Assembly: GCA_021186555.1 (NCBI GenBank)
Contig: JAJKFL010000010.1
Location: forward strand, 3,067,085 to 3,131,084
DNA length: 64,000 bases
Source of the DNA: Reticulitermes speratus
Taxonomy: Eukaryota > Arthropoda > Insecta > Blattodea > Rhinotermitidae
Direction: 5' to 3'
A program made the translations under genes and the position numbers. The notes under the pieces were generated by a model. It saw only the letters and a list, made by a program, of their open reading frames with translations, made no database searches and had not been told where the DNA came from. This document shows positions 53,500 to 63,825 of the stretch, piece by piece. Within the stretch, counting starts at the first letter, position 1. Each line of letters opens with the position of its first letter.

Positions 53500-53990
53500 C
53501 ACACAAACAAATAACTAACCAACAAATTATCTTCAGGAAGCAGAGGCTTTCTTCAAAACCTAACAGCTTCTGAGTTGGTCAAGAAGTTCCGCGTATTTTA
53601 TGGAACCAGAAGGTTCTTTACCGTGTCCACAAGAGCCCGCCACTTTCCCCTGTCAAGAGCCAGTTGAGTCCGCTCGACGCAACCACTTCCTGTTTCTTTA
53701 AGATCTGTTGCGATATTGTAACTTTATCTAGACTTAGGCCTTACGAGTGGCCTCTTTCACGCAGGCTGGCACACCAAAACACTCCAAACATTTCTCCCTG
53801 TGTATCCCTCATGCCCAGCTCGTCTCATCCTTCATTTAATCACCACAATAACAATTTTGGTGATGAGTACAAATCATGTAGCGCCTCATTATGCAGTGTT
53901 ATGTAACTTCCTCACTCTTAAGCCAAAGTTCTGCCTAAGTACTACGATGGAAAAAACTTTGCCTATGTTCCTCCCTTAACCTCAGAGACA
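53500..53990 (-). mobile_element. LINE family 1, 3' end (left piece)
   Basis: Order as in the 60025 copy: GAAGCAGAGGCTTTCTTC, TCTGAGTTGGTCAAGAAGTT, TTTTATGGAACCAGAAGGTT, GAGCCCGCCACTTTCCCCTG. It continues beyond an inserted hammerhead element at about 54335. Confidence 0.82.
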
Positions 53991-54334
53991 GATTCGTCAA
54001 TTAAATGATACACCCTTCGGAAAGCAAGACCAATCTGCCAATAATTTAAATAGATCTTAAGTCATGTAATTATTTTAACAATTTTAACACTTTTTAATAA
54101 TATTTTTATTATTATTTCACAATATTGTATGAAGTTTGACTGCCATTTGATGTATCACATTTTATACGGATGTAACGACGCATTCATGATTGTATGGTCT
54201 ATGCTAGTAAACTCTACGACCCCCTGAAGATGGTGTTTTGAGACGCCGAAATACGTATAGGGGCGAAATAAAATTATTAATATTATAAGTTAATATGCAT
54301 AAGTTGGTGTGAAAATAAACAACTCAGTGACAAA
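53991..54334 (+). mobile_element. Hammerhead-type element inserted in a LINE
   Basis: The body AAGCAAGACCAATCTGCCAA matches the element at 15630; the right end has ATGCATAAGTTGGTG. Flanks CTCAGAGACAGATT and CTCAGTGACAAAATT look like a target duplication of about 14 bp with changes. Confidence 0.7.
54219..54263 (+). ncRNA. Hammerhead-like motif (CTGAAGA variant)
   Basis: CCCC, CTGAAGA, stem II GGTGT/ACGCC, GAAATACGTATA, GGGG. Good stem I and II; the core is variant. Confidence 0.6.
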
Positions 54335-54480
54335 ATTTAACACGCATACAAAACAACAGGCAAAATTATAGTTCTGTATATTTTAAGTTTTAAATCTTTA
54401 GATATGATAGAGGAAAATAAAAGATTCTGAACCGAATGTTAGCAACTTCAACGGCTCTTTTATTTTAAATGATTTTGATT
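54335..54480 (-). mobile_element. LINE family 1, right piece (reverse transcriptase thumb-side region)
   Basis: The minus strand reads LKIYRTIILPVVLYAC, matching KIYQTVIFPFVLYGC at 5945. Confidence 0.7.
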
Positions 54481-55924
54481 TCTTGGTGCCTTTCCAAAAG
54501 GTGCGACGAGGCAGAGTTCTGTATCTGATTTAGGAGTGTACTGCCTGACAGCTTCGCAGTCCCTATGAACTGGTAGTTACACTGCGGACTTAAATTGAGT
54601 TTGTTACTGAAAGTAATGCAGTTAGACAAAGCATGGGCAAAGGCAGAATACGTGGGAAAGAAATGAAATTGGTGGTAAGTAAGAGGAAAGAATACTAAGT
54701 AGAGGAAGCGAACCATATGTGCTTTTCATGTCCATGGAGTGTTCTCCGTTTTAAACCTCTTCTCCCTTTTTTCCGTGTCTTTCTCATTTCCCTTTTTTTC
54801 ATTTCTTTTACTTTTCTTATTTTTCTTTGGGTTATTTTCTTACTTTAACTTCTCTTCTTCTTTCCTCCTTTACTCCCTTCTTTTCGCTCTCTTCCACCAC
54901 CTTCTTTATCCGACTTCTCTTTGTATTTTTTCTTCTTCACCAGTTTCATTGTGCGTAAAGTGTTTGAAGCAATAGAAGAACACGTAACACTTTTCCACTT
55001 GATGTATGCCGTTTTGCTACATACACTTCACGTGTAATAAATTAAGATTTCTCTACATGTCACTTCCTATTTTTCAGTCATAAGTGATGTTTAATGTATA
55101 ATGCAAGCAACATGTTTCGATTTAGGCACATTCCTTCTTTTTAAAATTACATATCATAAAATTAAAATGTAATTTAGAATCTTCGCTTTGTACATGGACT
55201 TCTCTTTATAAAATTGAATTATTTAAAATGTTAACATTAATTAGTGTCATTTTTTATATCTACATACCTTTTAGTCTTATTTGTTTAACATAAAACCATC
55301 AAAGGCAAAATTATGTTTGGTCTTGTTGGAATCTGGAATTGTTGATATTTCTATTCATGAAATTGTGTAGAGAAACGGAGTTGCTGAATGAGTAGTTACA
55401 AGTGGAACAATTTAGTTGCTTATTGCAAGAAAATAGATGACGTTTATGAAAACTCGAAAAAAATAACTCACAAATTACACACCAACGAAATGCACTATTT
55501 TTTCACTTTTTATTCTTTAACCCCTTTTTCTTTTTCTTATATAAAAAATCGAAGAAAATACTTGTCAAAAGTCAGTTGGTTTAAAAAAAATCGGTTTCAC
55601 TGCTAAGTTATTAGCAATATTTATGTATTTTAGAATTAATGGAAAATTGAGAGTATTAGGAGAGGTGTGAGGACATGAGAAGTGGTACAAGACCTTTTAG
55701 GGAGTTTTAGCTAAAAATAAAAATCACGTAAATCCTTTTAAACTCAGCTTTTTTTAGACGAATTCAGTACGGATTAAGCAGATTATGATCGCAGACGCCC
55801 CTATATATGAAGCTTGAATTGTGGTTACATATGTGCGCGCCTGGAAAACAATATTAAAGGATAAAGAGTAATGTACAAAAATAGAAAAGTATTTGTGTAT
55901 TATACGAAAATAACGCGAGGAAAC
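54481..55924. other. 1.4 kb without a recognised gene
   Basis: 54739-54960 is T/C rich and gives a false hydrophobic frame. At 55095-55140, CAACATGTTTCGATTTAGGC followed by TTCCTTC may be a decayed hammerhead-like motif on minus. Otherwise AT-rich. Confidence 0.45.
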
Positions 55925-56453
55925 TAAGAGACAAACACGTGGGCAGAGGTATGACTAGACAAACACGTGGGCAGAGGTATGGCTAGACAAACACGTGGGC
56001 AGAGGTATGGTTAGACAAACACGTGGGCAGAGGTATGGCTAGACAAACACGTGGGCAGAGGTATGGTTAGACAAGCACGTGGGCAGAGATATGGCTAGAC
56101 AAACACGTGGGCAGAAACACGTGGGCAGAGGTATGGCTAGACAAACACGTGGGCAGAGGTATGGCTAGACAAACACGTGGGCAGAGGTATGGCTAGACAA
56201 ACACGTGGGCAGAGGTATGGCTAGACAAACACGTGGGCAGAGGTATGGCTAGACAAACACGTGGGCAGAGGTATGGCTAGACAAACACGTGGGCATAGGT
56301 ATGGCTAGACAAACACGTGGGCAGAGGTATGGCTAGACAAACACGTGGGCAGAGGTATGGCTAGACAAACACGTGGGCAGAAGTATGGCTAGACAAACAC
56401 GTGGGCATAGGTATGGTTAGACAAACACGTGGGCAGAGGTATGGCTAGACAAA
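55925..56453. repeat. 28-bp minisatellite, about 19 copies
   Basis: Unit GCTAGACAAACACGTGGGCA followed by GAGGTATG, with GTTAGAC and ATAGGTATG variants and one internally deleted unit near 56113. Confidence 0.97.
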
Positions 56454-56988
56454 CATTAAACGGAGAATATAAGAGAACAGAAAATAGGTATACGAGTACT
56501 TGGAATAAAATCAGGATAAATTGACTGCACTGATAAGTTAGGATGCAGAGAAGCTTAAAATTAAGACGGAAAGAAAGGAGATAGAGAAGGAATTTAGATA
56601 GAAGCTGTGGGATGAAGAAGACTTAGATAGTGACAATGAAATGAAAGAGACGTTAATGGAGGCATCTGGTACCCGAACAAGTAAAGAATACTGTGATGAA
56701 GACAGACAGACAGAGAGAGCAAAGATGATTTTGAGTTATGAATAACACTGAGAAATGGAACGCTGGAAGCGAAGCGACAAGCTGGATTGACCAAAGAAGG
56801 TCGTGTCTGTGATGGGGATAGTCTTTGGTGGCGACTGTAATTGTAGTCATGTACTTGCTCAGCGTTGTCTTAAGGTTGCTGCTGGGCTCTGCAGTGTTGT
56901 TATATAGCGTCTCCTAGTCTGAAATGTTAAAATATTTAGAACTGTAATTTTTCCTTGTGTTTGATGTGAGTTTGAACATTTGAGTCTT
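56454..56988. other. No gene recognised
   Basis: Purine-rich to about 56720; antisense short frames look like chance. Confidence 0.4.
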
Positions 56989-57305
56989 AAACTACGGGAA
57001 TTGGCCGTGCAATGGCTCAGGCGGTTAGTCGCCGGCCTCCCATCGCGGAGGCCCGGATTCGATCCCGGGTCAGTCCATGTGGGATTTGTGGTGGACAAAG
57101 TGGTACTGGGACAGGTTTTTCCCCGCGTACTTCGGTTTTCCCCTGTCAATTTCATTCCACCGGCGCTCCATTACACGGAAAAATAAAGAAAGAAAACTGA
57201 TCATTTTCCATCTTCATCACAGGGTTGCACAAGAAGTCTTAAGACTGCGGTGCGTCCGTAGCATCTGCTGCGGGGCCTTTCACTACAAAACAAACTACGG
57301 GCATT
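56989..57305 (+). mobile_element. SINE family C, full length, with target duplication
   Basis: AAACTACGGGAATT (56989-57002) and AAACTACGGGCATT (57292-57305). Head GGCCGTGCAATGGCTCAGGC, box B GGATTCGATCCCGGG, 3' end GCATCTGCTGCGGGGCC. This is the reference copy for family C here. Confidence 0.95.
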
Positions 57306-57504
57306 ACATACACAGTTGCGTGTCTCAGACCAAAATATAAATCTTAACCCTTAGAAAGAATGAGAAACCTCATAATTTGCAGTGTTCATCATATATCTCT
57401 ACAGTAATTAATATAGAGGATGAGATGAGTGGGATATGTAGCACGAATTGCGAGATGGTATTTTCACAAAAATGGTAGATAAAGTCGAGATATAAGAAAA
57501 AAGA

Positions 57505-59190
57505 TTTAGCTCGTACCGTGCAGTAAACACACTCCGTCTCAGTTATAAATACCAGTCAGTTAATGTTGTACAGTGAAATAATCGCTGTTTGTTCTGAGAT
57601 CTATACAAAACACATAAATACACTGTGTGGGCAGAACGTAGAATTTGTGAATGTTAAACTTGGCGGTACATATAGTAACCACTGGGCTTTAGGTGTGTAC
57701 ATATAGACCTTTAGACTTTAGACCCAGAATTACATTTAAAGACCCAGCTCGTACCGCGCAGTAAACACACTCCGTCAGTTAATGCTGTACAGTGAAATAA
57801 TCGCTGTTTGTTCTGAGATCTATACAAAACACATAAATACAGTCCGTACCGCGCAGTAAACACACTCCGTCTCAGTTATACAAACCAGTTAGTTAATGTT
57901 GTACAGTGAAATAATCGCTGTTTGTTCTGAGATCCACATAAAACACATAAATACAGTCCGTACCGCGCAGTAAACACACTCCGTCTCAGTTATACAAACC
58001 AGTCAGTTAATGTTGTACAGTGAAATAATCGCTGTTTGTTCTGAGATCCACATAAAACACATAAATACAGGCCGTACCGCGCAGTAAACACACTCCGTCT
58101 CAGTTATACAAACCAGTCAGTTAATGTTGTACAGTGAAATAATCGCTGTTTGTTCTGATATCCACATAAAACACATAAATACAGTCCGTACCGCGCAGTA
58201 AACACACTCCGTCTCAGCTATACAAACCAGTCAGTTAATGTTGTACAGTGAAATAATCGCTGTTTGTTCTGAGATCCACACAAAACACATAAATACAGTT
58301 CGTACCGCGCAGTAAACACACTCCGTCTCAGCTATACAAACCAGTCAGTTAATGTTGTACAGTGAAATAATCGCTGTTTGTTCTGAGATCTATACAAAAC
58401 ACATAAATACAGTCCGTACCGCGCAGTAAACACACTCCGTCTCAGTTATACAAACCAGTTAGTTAATGTTGTACAGTGAAATAATCGCTGTTTGTTCTGA
58501 GATCTATACAAAACACATAAATACACTGTGTGGGCAGAACGTAGAATTTGTGAATGTTAAACTTGGCGGTACATATAGTAACCACTGGGCTTTAGGTGTG
58601 TACATATAGACCTTTAGACTTTAGACCCTTTAGACCCAGAATTACATTTAAAGACCCAGTTCGTACCGCGCAGTAAACACACTGCATCTTGGTTATACAA
58701 ACCAGTCAGTTAATGCTGTACAGTGAAATAATCGCTGTTTGTTCTAAGATCCACACAAAACACATAAATACAGTCCGTACCGCGCAGTAAACACACTCCG
58801 TCTCAGTTACACAAACCAGTCAGTTAATGCTGTACAGTGAAATAATCGCTGTTTGTTCTGAGATCCACACAAAACACATAAATACAGTCCGTACCGCGCA
58901 GTAAACACACTCCGTCTCAGTTATACAAACCAGTCAGTTAATGCTGTACAGTGAAATAATCGCTGTTTGTTCTGAGATCCACACAAAACACATAAATACA
59001 GTCCGTACCGCGCAGTAAACACACTCCGTCTCAGTTATACAAACCAGTCAGTTAATGCTGTACAGTGAAATAATCGCTGTTTGTTCTGAGATCCACACAA
59101 AACACATAAATACACTGTGTGGGCAGAACTAGAATTTGTGAATGTTAAAAATGGTGGTACATAAAGTAACCACTAGGCTTTTTAAAGGGT
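57505..59190 (-). repeat. 114-bp satellite element, locus 3: three flank-array modules in a row
   Basis: Same unit as loci 1 and 2 but on the opposite strand. Three modules, each ending in the flank CACTGTGTGGGCAGAAC ... GGTACATATAGTAACCACT: 57505-57690 (one unit), 57735-58590 (about seven units) and 58640-59180 (about four units). The spacers between modules share AGACCCAGAATTACATTTAA, the inverted right flank. So the complete flank-array-flank module, not just the unit, was multiplied. Confidence 0.93.
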
Positions 59191-59654
59191 TAATCTTTCG
59201 AAATATTGATGTACTAGTGAGAGTTGTGTCTTTTTTCCATTAATACTTTTGATTTGTGGTACATGAGAAGAAAAGAGTTCCCCTGTATGTCCACTGCTAA
59301 GTCATCACGATCTACTTGTTCATTCCACCCGCCGTCTTCATCTTCCGGGCAGCAGTAATCCGAGCACAGACTGCCCCATTGAAGGCTAATTTGTTTTCCT
59401 CGCCGCCTTACATTTACTGTTCATGTTTTATTCAAGTCTCAAAACATTCTTTGTGATCAACTGCTAAGCCCTTTGGCTTTAATTATTTTTCCTAAGGAAG
59501 CTGACAACATTGTGTAGTGTCGTAAGAGGGTAAGGATATCGGAACTTGAATAGAGGGCGTGCCTTCTTCCAGCGCTACATGCTAGCACACGCTTATACCG
59601 CTAATGAAATTTGTGCTGTGTGCAGACATCGCACAGTGAACGTCGGCGTGGAGG
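59191..59654. other. No gene recognised
   Basis: Nothing recognisable. Confidence 0.4.
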
Positions 59655-59937
59655 AAGATGGGAGTTTTTTTTTCCTATGGCTCGACAGCCCTTAGGGGGC
59701 CTAGGCCTCGTCATTGTACGACGCTTCACGATCACACTCAGACACACCACAGTCGGTAGGACTCCTCTGGACGAGGGACCAGCTCGTCTCGAGACCTCTA
59801 CCTAACAACACACAACACTCACAACAGACAGACATCCATGCCACCGGTGGGATTCGAACCCACGATCCCAGCAAGCGAGCGGCCGAAGACCCACGCCTTA
59901 GACCGCGCGGCCTCTGGGATCGACAAGATGGGAGTTT
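59655..59937 (-). mobile_element. SINE family A, full length, with target duplication
   Basis: AAGATGGGAGTTT at 59655-59667 and 59925-59937. Reverse of the 45565 copy, with a T-run at the left. Confidence 0.95.
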
Positions 59938-60024
59938 AGGGAAGCAAAATAGAACTCTGGACACGGAGGTCATTCTCAATATGCAGAACAGACGAGAGAA
60001 ACTTTTTGCACAAATATCGTGACA

Positions 60025-60540
60025 AGTACACTAACTAAACTAACTAACTAACTAACTCCATGAAGCAGAGTCCTTCTTGAGACGCTAACAGGTCCTCAGC
60101 TAGTCAAGAAATTCCCCGCGTTTTATGGAACCCGAAGGTTCATTACCGCACTCACAACAGCCCGCCACCTGTCCCTATCCTAAGCCAGATCAATCCAGTC
60201 CATGCCCCCACATCCCACTTCTTGAAGATCCATTTTAATATTATCCTCCCATCTAAGCCTGGGCCTTCCAAGTGGTCTCCTTCCCTCAGGTCTCCCCACC
60301 AAAATCCTGTATGCACCTCTCCCTTCCCCATACGTGCTAATTGCCCAGCCCACCTAATTTTTTTCATTTGATCACCCGAATAATAGTTGGTGATGAGTAC
60401 AGATCATTAAGTTCCTCGTTATGTAGTCTTCTCCACTCCCCTGTTACCTCGTCCCTCTTAGACCCAAATATCCTCCTCAGCATCCTATTCTCGAACACCC
60501 TCAGCCTATGTTCCTCGCTCATTTTTAGAGACCTTGTTTA
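60025..60540 (-). mobile_element. LINE family 1, 3' end with (TTAG)n tail
   Basis: The left edge is CTAA repeats (60030-60056), then the 3' untranslated part and, on minus, the coding stretch [20 protein letters not shown], ..[19 protein letters not shown] and [13 protein letters not shown]. It corresponds to the plus-strand copy at 35511 almost end to end; both have the same tetranucleotide tail. Confidence 0.88.
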
Positions 60541-60728
60541 GGCTTTGCGATGTGTTTCGTAACATCCTAATTTTTTACGGTGAGGAGTTTTTAGCACCTC
60601 GCCCAACCCCCAAGCTGGAGGACCACCCCTTGTCGGCTGTCCGCAACTGCTTATTCAATGTATTCGCAGCTACCCTCCATATCCACAGGCCGTTCCTCCA
60701 TCCGCAACCCGAGGACGCGCCATGCCGT
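60541..60728 (+). mobile_element. Recurrent repeat encoding LAPRPTPKLEDHPLSAVR
   Basis: The frame reads FYGEEFLAPRPTPKLEDHPL, SAVRNCLFNVFAATLHIHRP. GC content is higher than around it. I recall near-identical peptides scattered through cockroach and termite gene models, so I take it as an interspersed repeat; its class is unknown to me. Its 3' end runs directly into the 23-bp array. Confidence 0.6.
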
Positions 60729-61004
60729 GGTGACAGGGACCCACTTATCATGGTGACAGGGACACACTTATCATGGTGACGGGGATCCACTTATAATGGT
60801 GACAGGGACCCACTTATCTTGGTGACAGGGACCCACTTATAATGGTGACAGGGACCCACTTATCTTGGTGACAGGGACACACTTATCATGGTGACAGGGA
60901 CCCACTTATAATGGTGACAGGGACCCACTTATAATGGTGACAGGGACCCACTTATCTTGGTGACAGGGACACACTTATCATGGTGACAGGACCCACTTAT
61001 CATG
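60729..61004. repeat. 23-bp minisatellite, 12 copies
   Basis: Unit GGTGACAGGGACCCACTTAT plus CAT, AAT or CTT. The first unit continues the preceding coding-like repeat (GTGGTGACAGGGACCC), so that repeat's end seeded the array. Confidence 0.95.
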
Positions 61005-61160
61005 GCCAAGATCGCAAATATAAAATTATAAACATACCTAAAAATAATTTCAAACTGTGCCAAAATTTGAATACCCGATGATGATAATGTGAAGGTTGTA
61101 ATTAAAATGTGTTGTTATACTAGGGAAGGGACAGCTAAGAAGCAAATTGACGGGTTGAAA

Positions 61161-62056
61161 GCTGGGCTGTTGTGGCACATGTCCAGATAGGGACAAGGAA
61201 CGTTGGGCTGTTGTGGCACATGTCCAGATAGGGACAAGGAACGTTGGGCTGTTGTGGCACATGTCCAGATAGGGACAAGGAAAGCTGGGCTGTTGTGGCA
61301 CATGTCCAGATAGGGACAAGGAAAGCTGGGCTGTTGTGGCACATGTCCAGATAGGGACAAGGAATGCTGGGCTGTTGTGGCACATGTCCAGATAGGGACA
61401 AGGAATGCTGGGCTGTTGTGGCACATGTCCAGATAGGGACAAGGAAAGCTGGGCTGTTGTGGCACATGTCCAGATAGGGACAAGGAAGCTGGGCTGTTTT
61501 GGCACATATCCAGATAGGGACAAGCAAAGCTGGGCTGTTGTGGACATGTCCAATAGGGACAAGGAAAGCTGGGCTGTTGTGGCACGTGATCCAGATAGGG
61601 ACAAGGCAAAGCTGGGCTATTGTGGCACATGTCCAGATAGGGACAAGGAAAGCTGGGCTGTTGTGGCACATGTCCAGATAGGGACAAGGAAAGCTGGGCT
61701 GTTGTGGCACATGTCAGATAGGGACAAGGAAAGCTGGGCTGTTGTGGCACATGTCCAGATAGGGACAAGCAAAGCTGGGCTGTTGTGGCACATGTCCATA
61801 TAGGGACAAGGAAAGCTGGGCTGTTGTGGCACATGTCCAGATACGGACAAGGATAGCTGGGCTGTTGTGGCACATGTCCAGATAGGGACAAGGAAAGCTG
61901 GGCTGTTGTGGCACATGTCCAGATAGGGACAAGAAAGCTAGGCTGTTGTGGCACATGTCCAGATAGGGACAAGGAACGTTGGGCTGTTATGGCACATGTC
62001 CAGATAGGGACAAGGAAAGCTGGGCTGTTGTGGCACATGCCAGATAAGGGACAAGG
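61161..62056. repeat. 41-bp minisatellite, about 22 copies
   Basis: Unit GCTGGGCTGTTGTGGCACAT followed by GTCCAGATAGGGACAAGGAA and A. Because 41 is not a multiple of three, three units cycle through all frames. With no stop in the unit on the minus strand this yields false frames of up to 307 codons. Units near 61490-61620 carry most of the one-base losses. Confidence 0.97.
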
Positions 62057-62234
62057 AACTCTTTTGCTCTTGTCTACATTTCAGACTGCCTCTAGAATCC
62101 ATGCAGCTTCCCAGGCACTGTTCCTTAACAAAGGTACGATACGAAGAAATTAAGGACCAGTGTGTTCTCAATTCTGTGTTTCGGTTCTTAAACCCCCTGC
62201 ATCGCTTCTAGTTTTATGATAGATGAGTATAGTG

Positions 62235-62505
62235 ACGGGGCTACGGCTGGGTGTCCGAGGAGTAGTGGTTTCGATTCCCGGAAACTGCATCATATTTCTG
62301 TTTCGTACAAAGTCTTCAGTCCGGTTTTAGGGCCAACCCAGCCTTCTACATAATGGGTAGACGTCGATGGGTCTTTCTCTGGGGATAATGCTTCAGGGGA
62401 TTGAAACATACCGCTCATTCCATGTCGTGTCGAGATTAAGAATAAAGCAGCTATATCTGCACTCTCCCACACCCCTTGATGGCTAGTACAGAGACAGATT
62501 TAACT
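62235..62505 (+). mobile_element. SINE family F, decayed
   Basis: GTTTCGATTCCCGGAAACTG as box B, CAGTCCGGTTTTAGGGCC, CTGGGGATAATGCTTCAGGG, ATTAAGAATAAAGCAGC; the 3' half matches 16550-16650. Confidence 0.6.
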
Positions 62506-62654
62506 ATTTTTTAAAGCGCCTTTAACATTTCATTGAAATAAACCCAAAAAATTAAAAAAATAAGGTAGAAGTGCTGGGAAGAACTTGAAAGGGCTTCTTG
62601 CTTCAGATATTTCATGGTTAACCTAACAAAGTAATTATTAATTATTTATTAATG

Positions 62655-62935
62655 CGTAATTATTTTTTACTTCTTTCTTAGTCTGACCTCTTCTGCCTAC
62701 TCATTGTAAGTGTAGAGGGTTATTGTTGCATTTGATCACAACCACACACAATCGGTAGTATTCCTCTGGACGAGAGATCGGTCCGTCGCAGAGACCTCTA
62801 CCTGACAACACACAACACTCACAGCAGACAGACATTCATGCCCCCGGCGTGATTCGAACCCGCAATCCCAGCAAGCGAGCGGCCGCAGATCTAGGCCTCA
62901 AACCGCACAACCATCGGGATCGGCTCGTAATTATT
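62655..62935 (-). mobile_element. SINE family A, with target duplication and divergent 3' part
   Basis: CGTAATTATT at 62655-62664 and 62926-62935. The head half (62740-62925) matches family A; the 3' third (62665-62740) does not, so this copy is older or a variant. Confidence 0.8.
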
Positions 62936-63459
62936 AAGTTTTGTAATTAAGCGAATAATTTCTGAGTATATTTTTCACTAGTACTTATCGGTAACACGTT
63001 ACGTTTATGGGGTAAAGTCTCAAAGTAATTAGCCGGCGCCTGTTTGTGATCTGTGATGCAAAGAAACTTGAGAAAATATCAAGATAAATAAACATGTGTG
63101 TGTGTGCGTGCGTCCTTAATCTTTTCCAAGTTTTACAAATGCCATCGTTGATGTAAAATCGCTTTGAGTCACGTTCATTCACATGTGGTGATGTGGTAGG
63201 CTTTTTTGTCTCCAATATGAAGACGGAAAGCAGGCTAAATGTGCGTCATAACTTAAAGTGTTCGTTTCCTACATTTTGACATGTGTTTGACTTTTGAAAT
63301 ATTAAACAGTGACCGTGCCATGGTAAGTGGTGTTGCCTGTTCAGAATGTCGGCCATGTTAGTGCATGTCCTGAAAACTGTTTTGGCTTTCTGGTCTATCA
63401 ATGCAAGTACTGAGTAAGCAGCTTCACATAAACTTCTTGCAAATATTTAGTTGCCCTTT
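62936..63459. other. No gene recognised
   Basis: (GT)n near 63092-63112; otherwise nothing. Confidence 0.4.
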
Positions 63460-63742
63460 TTTTGTGTTGAAGGGCCCCGCAGCAGATGCTACGGACACAC
63501 CGCAGCCTTAAGTCTTATTGTGCAAACCTCGTGAGATGGGAAAATGATTAGTTTTTTCGTTTTTCCAGTATAATGGAGCACCGGTGGAATGAAATTGACA
63601 GGGGAAAACCGAAGTACTCGAAGAAAAACCTGTCCCAGTGCCACTTTGCCACCACAAATCCCACATGTACTGACTCGAGATCGAACCCGGGCCTCCGCGG
63701 TGAGAGGCCGGCAACTAACCGCCTGAGTCATGGCACGGCCTA
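63460..63742 (-). mobile_element. SINE family C
   Basis: Reverse of the 57003 copy: GGCCCCGCAGCAGATGCTAC at the left, head GAGTCATGGCACGGCC at the right. Flanks ATTTAGTTGCC and ATTTAATTGCT suggest a target duplication. Confidence 0.9.
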
Positions 63743-63825
63743 TTTAATTGCTTACTCTTCATTAGTTCCAATCCAGTATGACAGATGTAAAAGCAAAGTA
63801 GGCCAAATCTGTGCGCTCTACTCCA

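Noticed and set aside
61050-62038. Minus-strand frames up to 307 codons rich in CHNSPAFLVPIWT
   Set aside because: By-product of the 41-bp array, where three frames encode the same repeat in rotation.
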